Assembly: GCA_015680685.1 (NCBI GenBank)
Contig: MNCI01003975.1
Coordinates: 2,163,371 to 2,227,370, forward strand
Length of the DNA: 64,000 nt
DNA from: Gnetum montanum
Taxonomy: Eukaryota; Streptophyta; Gnetopsida; Gnetales; Gnetaceae
Direction of reading: 5' to 3'
This document shows positions 42,703 through 54,235 of the stretch, in pieces. The notes beneath the pieces were generated by a model that saw only the letters and a list, made by a program, of their open reading frames with translations, was not told the origin of the DNA and made no database searches. The translations under genes and the position numbers were made by a program. Within the stretch, counting starts at the first letter, position 1, and each line of letters starts with the position of its first letter.

Positions 42703-45625
42703 GTAAGGAAAGAAAGATGCTTACATTATACACAACAAAAATCCTTCTCAAATGTGATTTGAATGAAGCTATTACTTTGTACATTATTTATCCTAAGACA
42801 TAGTTATCTTTATTAATAGTTTAAATGTCCTTTTTGAATAGGAAAAAAGATTTTATATTAATAAAAAAAATATTTGAAATACAATGAGATTATTCCTAGG
42901 ATCTTAAAGTTCAACCATGATGAGAGGATCAAAATTCTTTAAAAAAATGATATCAAAGTACTAATCTAATCTTATCTTAAAAAAATAAAACCTATAAGCA
43001 TGTAAGTCTCAAAGACTCCAGCAACCAAGTTCCATGTTATATATTACATACTCTTTGCAATTGTTTATTGCTAGTCACCATACTCTATCTAGATTAATTT
43101 TTATCCCTTAAAAAGTTATTTGATTTTTTCCTTTCAAATTTGACAAATCACATGTACTAGCAAGCCACTTGATATTTTATTAATTCATTGAGTTTTACCA
43201 ATCCAAGTCCAAGTTGTTCCAAGATTTTCTAAAAATCCTACCAAAAGAATTTCATATTTGGATTTTTCACATCTCTTTCTTATCTCTTAGAAAATGTCCA
43301 TAAACTCCATATGATATATCTAGAAGCAATTTTTGTTGCAGAATTTTAGGTAAAGGCCTAAACTCTAGATGATATTTTATTAGTAGAAGAAAATACACTA
43401 ACTATAGAAATTGTAGCTTTTAAGAAATTTCTACAATTTTATAAAAAGATGCTTTCTAGGCATAGCATCCACACCAAAGAAATTTATAAGGTCACTGATG
43501 AAAAAAGGATGGTTTAATGATGGAGAAAACGCTAAGTATTCCATTGTGAAACTAGATACTTTGGCATGAAAACATATAAAAACTCAAAAAGCCAAGTATT
43601 CCATTGTCTGTAGTTGTTTATGAAAACAACGGTAGCTTCAGGTCATAGAAGTTGGGAATAAAGGAGGTTCAGTGTGCTTTCCAATGTTATTGGTATACTA
43701 TGGCTCTGTTAAAATCAAAATCATAGGATCATGGAATATTTTTCATTGAAATGGGAATAGAATTTGGGAATGATGTAGGGTCAATATGCTTCCAAATGTT
43801 GTTGGTATACTATGCCTTGAGTAAAATCAAAATGACAAGATCATGGAATAATTTTCATGGAAGTGGTTATAGAATTTGGGAATAAAGCAAGGTCAGTGGG
43901 CTTCCAAATGCTGGTATGCTATGCCTTCGGTATAATAAAAATCACAGGATCATGAAATATTTTTCATGGAAGTTTTTGCTTTTTATTATATAAAATTATA
44001 TAAAATATATTTGATTTAGTTACTTGAAATGAAAGATGATGGCTACATGCACTATAATTCAACCTTTGTGTATTTGCTAAAATATTACAGTATTTAAATT
44101 TGCAATTCCTTGTTTTTTCATGTTAAGTTCTTTATTACAGATTCTATATCAACTTTAAAGAAGAGATACTTTTGCATGGAAAGTTGGTAAGAGAGAGGCA
44201 AATAGTGCAATAAAGTCAAAGTGTGCTATAAAAACCAATGATAAAAAAATTGGAAAATTTTGTTAACTTAGCTTGAAAAATGACTTTGAAAACCTTAGTG
44301 ACTCGAAAGACTTGGCAAAAAGCTCAACCCATTCTAAAATATCAATGCTTTTAATTTTAAGCATTAGATGTTTTTGATTAAGAGAACATTATTGTTGCTA
44401 AAGCCTTTTTCCTTTTTATTCTTTGAGAAGGAGTAAAAGTCCCACCTTCTAATCTATTAACAAGCATTAAAACCTATAATGGAAGTTGAAATACAATTAC
44501 AGTCAAAAACTATAATTTGTAATTTCAACAACCAAGTCTAGCAAAATAGATGAGATGGGAAGATGACAAGCATAATAACTGTAAAATGTGTTAGCAAGTT
44601 GGTAGGATAGATTAGGTGTTTTTAGTTTTTTTCCTAATTATACATTTTTTATTTAAATAATATTAATGTTAAATGTAATTTGAATCTTAGATCAATTAGA
44701 ATTTTCTTAGGTTTATGCTATTAATCTACAAAATTGGAAAGATTTGAAACACTAGGCAAACTGGATCGCCATCTAAGTCCAATCAAGGATTAGTCACCTT
44801 ATGGATTCGTAAATGCTATATAAAAAATCATTGGTAAGAAGTAAAACATATTTAACCTTGCCCTCTTCTTTCATAGTGCCTAACCTCCATTCTTATTCCT
44901 GTTATGGATTATACTTGAGGAATGACATTTTTGTGTCAAAAGCAAAGTGGTAATTATGTTTTCCATTTTTTTTCAACACGTTTTTTACATCACAGTTACC
45001 CAAATGTCCAATTCATTGATGGTATTTTACCTCAACTTCTACAATAATATATTTATATGTTCTCTTTAAATTTCCAATATTTTTAATTGCATTTACTAAG
45101 AAATTTAAAAAATAAGATAGGCCAAGATCATGAAAATATAAGGTGCAAAAGCTTCATTTAATATACGAGATGCAAATACTTTAATCCAAAGTTGTTGCTA
45201 GCAACCAGAAAAGTAGATAAAAATATAGGTGTAACAAAGTTGGAGGGCACACCAATAAACAAAAAGAAGTGTAATCAGGCCATCTTCTTTTTGTGTGAAA
45301 GGGCCACAAAATTTTTACTTTTCTTCTATTGTTGATAGTCATTCATTCATCATTTTTTTCACAGATTACTGTGCTATCTAAGAGAACGCTTGAGACAAAT
45401 TATTTGGCTAACGAAGCACGCTAATAACTCACAACTTTGTAATAAACTATTTACAGGTAACTTTGAAATTATTAAACAATCAAATCTTTCATAGAATTTG
45501 CTACAGATTTGTAATTAACTATTTACAAGTAACTTTGTAATTATTAAATAGTCAAATCTTTCATAGAACTTGGTACAAATACCGATTCCACATGTTGGTA
45601 CTTCTACTTTAGTTAGTTTGTTGCA
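42703..45625. other. AT-rich low-copy stretch without a recognised gene
   Basis: No clear transposon or gene text, apart from the 112-bp tandem repeat at 43654-43974. Repeated TTTACAGGTAACTTTG / TTTACAAGTAACTTTG strings (45450-45540) just before the leucine-rich-repeat relic form a short local duplication of about 75 bases. Confidence 0.45.
43654..43974. repeat. 112-bp tandem repeat, 2.9 copies
   Basis: GGGAAT anchors recur at 43654, 43766 and 43878, exactly 112 bases apart. Each unit contains GGTCA, CTTCCAA, GGTAT.CTATG, AAAATCA and GGATCATGGAATA strings. The third copy is cut short at about 43974. Confidence 0.8.
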
Positions 45626-46385
45626 ATGCATTGCATTGTAGGCAATTGTATCATGGATTCCTTCTTTTTGTTTAGAGCTTTTATGATGTTAATGTTGGGG
45701 GTACTTTCATTCTATAGCTCTGTTCCTATCTTTGCCAATGTTGCAGATGCAAGAGCATTGACTGAATTCAAGAGAAGGATTACTATTGATCCATATAATA
45801 CTCTTGCTAATTGGAATTGGAATGAAGATGCTCAAACAACAACAATAGCATGAAACTAAACTGGGATTACCTACTCTTCAAAACATCTTGGCTAGGTTGT
45901 ATAGATCTCTCTAGAAAACAGAACATTGGTAGGACCTATCTCTTCCTCTATTGCCAACTTGTCATTTTTACAGAACCTTGATCTTGCAAACAACTCTTTC
46001 TCTATGGAGATTCCATCCTTTGTTGGTAAACTACATAGGCGTAAAGTACTGAATCTCTGCCACAAACAACTTGATGGCCCAATTCCTCCCACCATAGGTA
46101 ACCTCTCATCTCTTGTGGAATTAGATCTTTGCACAAACTCACTCATAGGTACAATTCCTCAATCATTTACACAAATTTGTTGTATGGAAAGAATCCTCTC
46201 TAGCTAGGATCACTCAGCAAACTAAACTTTGTTGATCTTTCTGCTAACAAATTGCATGACCTCATTCCTCCCCAACTTTGAAGTGTATCCTCCTTGCAGC
46301 ATCTTGCTCTTGTAGAGAATGCACTAGTTGGCTCAATTCCTTGCACCATTGCAAAGGAATTGACACCCAAAAACTCATTTTGAGA
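45626..46385 (+). pseudogene. Leucine-rich-repeat receptor-like protein pseudogene (ectodomain start)
   Basis: The frame from 45626 has a hydrophobic signal-like stretch (FRAFMMLMLGVLSFYSSVPI) and the LRRNT text ARALTEFKRRITIDPYNTLANWNWN, then repeats: GPISSSIANLSFLQNLDLANNSF, IPSFVGKLHRRKVLNL, GPIPPTIGNLSSLVELDL, IPQSFTQ, and after a frameshift near 46203 LGSLSKLNFVDLSANKL and SLQHLALVENALVGSIP. At the usual C-N-W of the LRRNT there are two stops (TGA AAC TAA at 45851). Four stops interrupt the first frame. No transmembrane or kinase part follows. Likely a truncated copy of an LRR receptor kinase gene. Confidence 0.8.
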
Positions 46386-47380
46386 GACTACTACCTAGGG
46401 CACCTCCCTTATGGGTATGGTAACCCAAGAACAGCCTCAACTAGAAGGGCAACATGATGTTCAAATAAAATTGGCTTAATGATTCTCACAAAGAAATTAG
46501 AATGAAGTGACCTTTTAAAATTTAGACTTGGTAGGAAAAGTAAATGAGACACTCATAAAACGAGCCAGAATGCAAACTGTAAAATAATTGTAAGTTTTGA
46601 AACTTCAAATACAAATAGGAATTTTGTTTAAAATGTCTTTTCAAACAAATGTTTGACAAAAAATAATGCTTTCTACAACAGGGATATTGAATAAAAGGTG
46701 ATCAAGCAAATGACTTAGCTCCAAAATAGAGTGATGATCTAATATGAAATAGATAACTCTAGAGCAACCTTGTCTGCCTGTGCTTAAGGAAAACACACCT
46801 CCTCTGACAGGCCTGAGCCTTTGCTTCTTCTGTTTGTCTAGAGCTATGCATCCTCCTCCTCTTCTTGGACTGCCTACAAGGCCCATTCTAATCTCTAATT
46901 TTCTCATAGCTCCTTCGCTGTTTTCTTTTCCTCTTTTTTTTTGTTGGAAGCTTCTCCCACCCAAAATAAAAGAAGGTCCTTCACTTCCCCCTGTGTTGGG
47001 AATTTATCCAATTTTTCTGCTGCTTGGACTTCCACTTCCGCTTCTTGACGCTTCAACTTCTCACCATTACACCTCTGGAACTGCATGAAACCAAAGAAGT
47101 GAAAGCAATACGCCCAATAGAAGAAACATGAAAGACTAAGCTATTTTAACTTATATGAAAATGTGCAACTGTATCCTTGGGCATCATTACAACAGGCTCG
47201 ACACAGAAATAACAATAACGTGGATAACTAAATTCTGTAAAATACAGATCACACGATCTGAGGAAATTATGTGCCAAAACTTCATTCGCAACCATCCGTA
47301 ACCACGTTTGCGGACCCCACCATCATTAACACCAAGAGCAACGTACAAAGTGTGATCCTCTAGTAGCACGCACTCACAAA
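46386..47380. other. Unassigned stretch with C/T-rich open frames
   Basis: Overlapping frames on both strands at 46640-47090 come from a pyrimidine-rich tract and show no domain. Codon choice and conservation cannot be judged by eye. No feature called. Confidence 0.35.
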
Positions 47381-48300
47381 CTACTGCCACACATGCACCA
47401 TCGGTAGCAGTAGCATTAGGTAGGCCAAAGCCTCATCCACCTTAGCCGTTCCTGCTGCGTGCGACCATGCTGTCATCACAAATGCTTGCAAGGACTACCA
47501 CCCTGGCATCCACCAATCCCATGATAGTGGCTCGATAGGAAGCCACGCATGAGGAAGATTTCAAAACAAACTTGATCATCTTTTGGATACGGATACTAGG
47601 CTTGATTGCCTAAGCCAACTCCAGCAATAAGAATTCAATCAGGCCATGCCACGCACTGCTCCAATACGTCAGCAGTGACAATGCAGACTCACAATGAGCT
47701 GCACAGGCCAATGCCCATCATCACCAGTGACTGAACACCACTGCTATCAACCCAAAGCAGGCACATAGGGAATGCTAAGATTCATGCTCCATAGATAGGC
47801 CCACAGCAAGCACGACATTTGATATCCACGACACAATACAGAGTGGACCTGCAGGCCCACAAGTTGCGGTGCAAGACTTCGGTTGGCAATGACGGTAATA
47901 GCTGCACTGATGCTAAGAATCTGCCTATAGTTCACCATCCAGGCGGATTGACCCACCATGGTGGCAGAAAGATGAACCCGGAGTTGATAAGTAATGCATG
48001 TTTCCTCTAACAAGGCCTGTAACAGCGTGCATTTTCGAAACGACATCGGTTGCGGCCAAAACATTCTCTGCAACAACCATTTTGCGAGCACGACAACACT
48101 GATACTTCGGGGCCGGCCAAGCCTGCCTTGCTTGATGCTAGACCGGTGGTGGGAAAGTTGCAGATTTCCTACACCTTCCATAAGCATTTTTTAAATGGTA
48201 GAATCACCCTGTCAACCATAGATTTCCTGCAACTTCCCGTGAGTAAACAAGGCACTCGGCGCAGTTATAATACCAATCCATCGCATAGCTTAGTACCGGT
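47381..48300 (-). other. GC-richer block with a 146-codon reverse frame, unassigned
   Basis: GC content rises clearly against both sides. The reverse frame 48187-47747 encodes an unremarkable protein starting MLMEGVGNLQLSHHRSSIK; other frames are partly open too. I recognise no family. It may be a gene fragment or a decayed mobile element. Confidence 0.25.
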
Positions 48301-48602
48301 GGATTTCCCTCCTTCCAGCCATCATTGAGCAAGTTGCAGGCTTATTCAAACGTTTCTAAAATTCTAAAATGCAAGATGACAAAAAAGTCTGGAAAGGAAA
48401 CTAAAATAGAGCTGAGAAAATGGCAATTTCTAGTAATACAAATGCATGTTACGGATCTCTGTTACCTACTTTTCCTGATAAAAGAGATGAATGAATGGAG
48501 TGGCAACATGTGTACTTCCTAACGAACGAAACAGGTAGGACTGAGCTCACTTCATACTAACCGCCGCCTCTCCCTTTTGACACCAATCATGTTTAAAAAT
48601 TA

Positions 48603-49066
48603 GTTATAGGAATTGGTGCAGAAGTGAAGCCAGAACCTGTAAGTTGTATTATTAGAGGAGAGGGTCTAGATCACAATCTGTGCTTGAACGCAGTGGTGAG
48701 CTTCGAAGGAAGAACGTACTCAAGTCTACTATATTTCAGCACCCTACGGCATGCAGAAGAGACTACTGCGGAGAAAGCACTGGAGGCGATGATGAAAAGA
48801 AGACTCTCAGAAATGGACTCAGGTATGAGCAAGAATTTATTGCAAGAAATGGTGCTAGGAGTGGACTGCCACTGCCAAGGTCTACCACCATAGCATCTGG
48901 CCCAGGACATCTTCCCACGTTCACATGCACGGTTAAGGTTGCTAGGCGAATGATCATCGGAGAGACCGCCAAAACAAAGAAGCAGCCTAAGAAAAACGCA
49001 GCCATTGAAGCATTAGAGGTGCTAAAGGAGGAAGAGGTCAATGAGGCCCATTATTCAATCCCATAA
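48603..49066 (+). pseudogene. Double-stranded RNA binding protein relic (DRB/HYL1 type), two dsRBM domains, one frameshift
   Basis: The first part (48603-48845) reads EPVSCIIRGEGLDHN, VVSFEGRTYSSLLYFSTLRH, AEETTAEKALEAM, the beta strands and last helix of a first dsRBM, then KNLLQEM, the first helix of a second. After a single frameshift near 48850 it continues RSGLPLPRSTTIASGPGHLP, TFTCTVKVARRMIIGETAKT, KKQPKKNAAIEALEVLKEEE and a stop at 49066. This is the tandem dsRBM order of plant DRB proteins, partners of Dicer-like enzymes. The first helix of dsRBM1 is missing; GGTGCAG at 48615-48621 could be a splice acceptor. One indel is the only break seen, so a sequencing error or a split exon remains possible. 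Confidence 0.75.
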
Positions 49067-50443
49067 TCACCTGTTTGACAAACTGGTGTGCTTGGCTCCC
49101 TTCTACTGTTTTAATTGGTTTTATGACCGATCAACTCATTGGTTATTTTCCCACAGAAGCATCGTTTTGGAATCTTAAAGCTATTTCACGTCCCAAGGAA
49201 TGGTGAAATCGTGAATAACTAATAATTGAATTTATCTCAAGATATGTTTTATATCTACTTTGCTTTGCGGTTATGGTGATCAATAATTAAAGGCATACTT
49301 TGAAAATTAAATTAATGAGGAAGTTTGGACATTGGGTAGTTGTGCATGTGTAGATATCGATGTCGTGGCAACAATTAGATTCTAAAGAGATTCCATCACA
49401 AATAAATAGCTTGGACAAATATTACAGCTAATGTAATCCTGATTACATTCTAAAATAGTGGATCCTATGGGACCAACTTGGAAATAGAATGGTAAGAGAT
49501 GCCACAAAGTCCTATTTTCAGTTTCAGAATTTACAACTGTGCCTTCACCAGCATTTGAAGTCCAACTTCCTTGGCCCAATCTGTATCAAATTTCATTATG
49601 CTATTACTGTTGTGATTGTGCACCAGACATAACTTGAAGTTCCCATAAACGAAAGCCATAGCAACTCTGAGATTCCCAACCCAATAGACAAATCCAAATA
49701 CTACAAAAAAGAATATGAATATCAATTTTTGGAATTCAGAACTTAAAGGAATGTAGCATCAGTAATCTTGAAATCTACAGAAATTTCAAATAGAGCCTGA
49801 TTTTATATCATTATTTTACCCAGAAAGTTGTATGAATGAAATAAAACAAGTCTTCACTCCATTTCTTAGTGGCTTGCTCTGCTGGATGAAGGTTTTCAGT
49901 ATGGTCCACTTCTACATTGCTCATCACTCAAGGTAAAAAAAGTTCTAACTGTTCACTTCTTATCATGTTCTATTGCTTACTTTGTAGTTTTTTTTAACAA
50001 CATTCCAGTAAACAATTTTTAGAGGCCTCAAATTTGAGTGGAGGCTAGCTTGTTGCATTATTTATCAATGCACCATATTTAGTATTTATGAATTAGTTAT
50101 TAAATGAGTTAAATTCTAGTATTATATTTTTTTTAGAAAAATTTATTCTATAAATAATCCTTTAAGCCTCACAAATAATTTTTAATTTTAAAAGGTGTTA
50201 ACAAATTATTTCCCAATCAAAAATATTAATGGCCTCCATTCATAATACCAACTGTAAGACTAATGAAATAAAACTCATGGGATCCAAACCTATCAATCAT
50301 GAATAACGTTGATATCAATATTTTCTAAGTAATCCTAAGTGTCATGTAAACCATTTCAAACAAATAATGACTTGTAATTGAGAAACTATATATATTGGTG
50401 GGTAGAGTTAGTGACCATGGCCTCCATGCCAAGCATGAGAGAT
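49067..50443. other. Low-copy AT-rich stretch, nothing recognised
   Basis: Short frames at 49382-49725 (reverse) match nothing known to me. No repeat or transposon domain is visible. Confidence 0.4.
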
Positions 50444-51985
50444 GTTGCCATCAACACTTAGCCCCCATACTTTAAATTGCATGCCAGTGTAAGGATAACA
50501 AAACAATAGAAATTTTAAAAAGGATGGAAGAATATGTAAAATATAAAGAATCAAAAGGGATCATAAAATGAGTATAAAATGAAATTTGCAAGAAGACTAT
50601 AATGTTTTAAACATGATTAAAATAATCACATAATCAAAAGGGCACTAGAGAGGGCCCACCCCTTTGTCACACCACATGAGAAAAAAATAAAAATATTAGC
50701 TTTAGAAATCATAATTTTAGAATATATCCTTTATAGATTATAATTTTGACTATATAGATATATATAATTGAAATATATAATTAAGATCTCATTCTGAATC
50801 ATCTCATTGGTAAAATTCATTAGTATGAGGAAAACTTTGAACATAAGACTTATACTAAACTTAATGAGGAGGACATGCTTCATTTAGATCATGACTAGCT
50901 AGAACTTTCAAATTTAATAGAAAGTGAAAGGTGAAAAAGGTTAAGGGAAAATGAGATGAATTGAGAAGAATTTAGGGAAAGGTAGGAGATGATTTCTCTT
51001 TTTCTCCTTTTCTTTTTTTCGAATTTTGGGCAAATTGGCTCAAAAGGGAATGGAGGCTAGGATAAGGATTGTTGTTGGACCCCATCACACTTAAGAACTC
51101 ATTACACTACCAATGAATATGGTCCTCATTTTTCTCTCTTTTTTTCTTAAGAAACTTTACTCCTTGTGTAGTTCATTTTTAAGGTAGGAATTCCAACACA
51201 AGTTTGGTTGATTAACTGCATCCTTTTGGAAACTTTGCCCATATTGTAGTTTAACCCTCATGTATGTGCCTTTTAATTATAAGCTAGATGACATCATAGC
51301 AGGTCTCCTAAATGGCTAAGCGTTCTCAAGTGGAGAGGGACACACTTCACCCTATTGCTCACAGGATAGTCATGGATCATCACACTTGAATTGGGGTGTA
51401 TGATAGGGAAAACAGAATTTTCTAAGATTACCTAGTGATTGTGGCTAACCATTCTCCAACCTCACATGTCTTACATTCATATGACCATGATAATAACATG
51501 ATAAGTTGGCATAAATCCCATCCTCCATAATCTAGCAAAATTAATAAGACCAAAACCATGAAAAAGATTGGGAAGAATGATAGAATTATTGAAATATGTT
51601 CTATAAATGAGATTTTATATAATAGTAATATGATATAACATATAGAACATTATACTTGCATTATTTTTAAATGGTGTTATGATGACCCAATGCCTAGCAA
51701 CTCAAATGATCGTAATGATTATTAAAATCATACTAAAAAGCACAAATAGATCAAACCAAAACCAATATGCTAAGAAAGAGATGATGGTAGACTTAACATG
51801 CATGAAAAAATGAATGTAATGTGAAGAAAATATGTAGATGCAACTATATACAAATGAAATGAATGAATAATGAGGAGAAAACATGTAGCTAAGGATCTAC
51901 CAAGTATCCACAAGGGATACTTGAGTAGAAATACTTTCAATGAAAAGCATTAAATTCCTACTTAATTTGTATCCTTGCAAATTAG
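50444..51985 (-). mobile_element. 3' non-coding region and possible LTR start of gypsy element H, reverse strand
   Basis: It lies downstream of the reverse-strand integrase. GCCCCCAT (50461-50468) is a purine tract on the reverse strand, next to TGTTGATGGCAACA (reverse of 50444-50456), a plausible LTR start. The LTR itself would continue left into 49xxx, but I could not find its other end. Confidence 0.3.
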
Positions 51986-53010
51986 CAAATTTGTATACAT
52001 TTGTACCAATTACATCTATAATTGGTATGGAGTTGACCACATAGGAGAAAACTTAGTTTGGGGACTTGTTTAACTAGATGCTCTATCTCTCTCAAGGACC
52101 ATATCTCCTACTTGAAATGTTGTGGTTGCATATTTCTTATCAAACCATCTTTTGATAGTTTGTTGATAACTAAATTGATTTTCAATTGCTTTGACCCTTT
52201 TAAGTTCTAAACTTCAAATATCATATGTATGTGAGATTAGATGTTCATTAGTTGGTAAATAATCCAAGAAGAACTGATATGTAGGAATTTGCAAATTTAT
52301 TGTTAATATTGGTTCTTGTCTATATACTAAATTATAAGGTGTTGTTTTGATTGATTCTTTGTAATGAATTCTATTAACCCAAACTACCCATTTTAATTAC
52401 TCATGCCAAGTTCATGGATTTTGAGTAATCAACATTTTAATTCCATCTAATATAATTAAATTGGATGACTCAGCTAAACCATTACCTTGTGGATAATACT
52501 CAGTTACAACTTTAACAATAATATTATGTTCCCTAGCCCAATTTGTAAACTCTATAGAGATGAAAGTAATTCCATTGTTTACTACTAAAGCATAAGGATA
52601 CCCATATTTAGAGATTATATCATTTTCTAGAAAGCTAATAACTTCACAAGATGTTATGGTTTTAGTTCCTTTCTCTTCTAACCAACATGTGTAATAATCA
52701 GTAGCTATCAAAATAAACTTGTGTTGGGTTGTTGATAATGGATTAATTACTCCAATAAAATCCAAAGCCCTTTGTACGAATGGTCTAGTTTCTATTATAG
52801 GTCATAAAGGGGTTGAACTCTTGAAATATTTTCCTTTAAACATTTGACATTAGACACAAGTTCTAACTAGGTTGTAAGTGTCATTAATCATAGTGGGCCA
52901 ATAGTAACTAGATCTAGTGATTTTATGAACTAATGAACTATATCCTATATGTCCTTCCTCATGAAGTTGTTTTAGAGTATCGCTAGCTTGTTCTTGGTTT
53001 TAAGCATTCA
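51986..53010 (-). pseudogene. Integrase of gypsy element H, reverse strand
   Basis: In reverse order: LHEEGHIGY and RTCV.CQMFKGKYF (HHCC finger, about 52975-52830), MDFIGVINPLSTTQHKFILI, ATDYYTCWLEEKGTKTI (first D), YGYPYALVVNNGITFISIEF (second catalytic D replaced by N), YYPQGNGLAESSNLIILDGI (E present), then the C-terminal domain with TTPYNLVYRQEPILTI, AIENQFSYQQTIKRWFDKKY and FQVGDMVLERD ending PMWSTPYQL. The core is open over 117 codons, the longest intact piece of pol in the window. Confidence 0.85.
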
Positions 53011-53019
53011 AGACATATT

Positions 53020-53605
53020 TCTTAGAAATTCTTTTTAAAAAATTAACCATTAATAAGAGTAAACATAGAACATTTAGATAGTAATCGCTTTCTTTTATAT
53101 CTAGGTAAATATGAAGGACAACGGTGAAAGGTTAAATAAAATTTAATATCACCATACCATGGATCATGCAATTGGTTAGGAGCAAATGGGATATCATTTT
53201 CCTCATCAATGAATAATATGTGAAGAGGAATTGATTCTTTATCTTTGGGTGCATTACAATTTTCTAAAGTTAAGGCTTTGGCTATTAGCTTAGCAAGACC
53301 AGTTCCTCTAACTAAGTTGGCTACCTTTTATTGAATATCAAATTCTTGTAACTTCATAACTTATTTAGCACATTTTTCACTAGGATCTTGTAATTTAGCT
53401 AATGCAATGATGGCTAGATCAGAAAAAATGTCAAAAACCTATGCATTTAACAAATAGTAGCAAAATTTCTTTAAGCCTTTTAGCACAACATACAATTGTT
53501 TCTCTATAGGCAAGTATTTTAATTTTGCATCTTTCAAAGGTGCAAACATGAAAGCTATAGGTCTCTCACCTTGATCAACTACATCTTGGATTGGGTTGAA
53601 CATAA
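53020..53605 (-). pseudogene. RNase H and linker of gypsy element H, reverse strand
   Basis: Reverse text: ERPIAFMFAPLKDAKLKYLP, IEKQLYVVLKGLKKFCYYLL, VFDIFSDLAIIALAKLQDP, KLQEFDIQ, matching the TTEKEALAVVxALKKFRHYLLG and D..AL..L...P regions of Ty3/gypsy RNase H. It ends abruptly at about 53605, so the reverse transcriptase and gag are gone. Confidence 0.75.
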
Positions 53606-53699
53606 ATTAACAACACCCTACCACCCCCAAGGCAACAATTAAGCAAAGATTACAAATAGGGAAATAACAAAGATACTAACATGAACTATTCATAAATAT

Positions 53700-54235
53700 A
53701 GGAGGGATTGAAGCATGAAACTCAACGATGCCCTTTGGGCCTACCACTCCACTTGGAAACTTCCTAGTGACTACTCTTTCTATAAACATATGTATGAAAA
53801 TTTACCAACACTTCAAATTCAAATAAAGCTTCATACAATATCAATAGCTTGTGACCTTAACCTAAGTCTAGAACAAAAAAAATTGATAAATCTCTACTTG
53901 TTAGAAAAGAACCAATTGATAGCCCTATCATCCAATGAAGTGCACAAGGCATTCAACAAGTAATGACATGACCTTAAAATAAGGAAAGTCAAGTTTCAAC
54001 TGGGGGATAGGATCCTCTACTGGAATCCCACACACATATCACAAAGAACCAAGTTTCAATCATTGTAGAAGGGGCCTTATGTTATTTATGAAACCTTTTT
54101 TTCTATGATCATGTTAATATACAAACCTAAAATTCTAGATAAGAAACTACCAGTTAACACACAACAAATCAAATGTTTCCATGAGCTTAAGCAAGCTAGT
54201 GACTGGAACACCTCAACAAATGGATAGGCATGCTT
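53700..54235 (+). pseudogene. Integrase C-terminus of an Athila-like element, forward strand
   Basis: MKLNDALWAYHSTWKLPSDY (53715) corresponds to KLNDALWAYRTTWK in Athila-type integrases. It continues KLHTISIACDLNLSLEQKKL, then after a stop KVKFQLGDRILYWN, KFQSL.KGPYVIYE and VNTQQIKCFHE, matching FQVGDxxLLYxS, KFxxxWxGPYxI and VNGxRLKxYH. The frame is open for 82 codons. It begins abruptly beside the reverse-strand element H. Confidence 0.75.

Noticed and set aside
47747-48187. 146-codon reverse frame as a membrane protein gene
   Set aside because: No domain, no start context and partly open alternative frames; kept only as part of an unassigned block.
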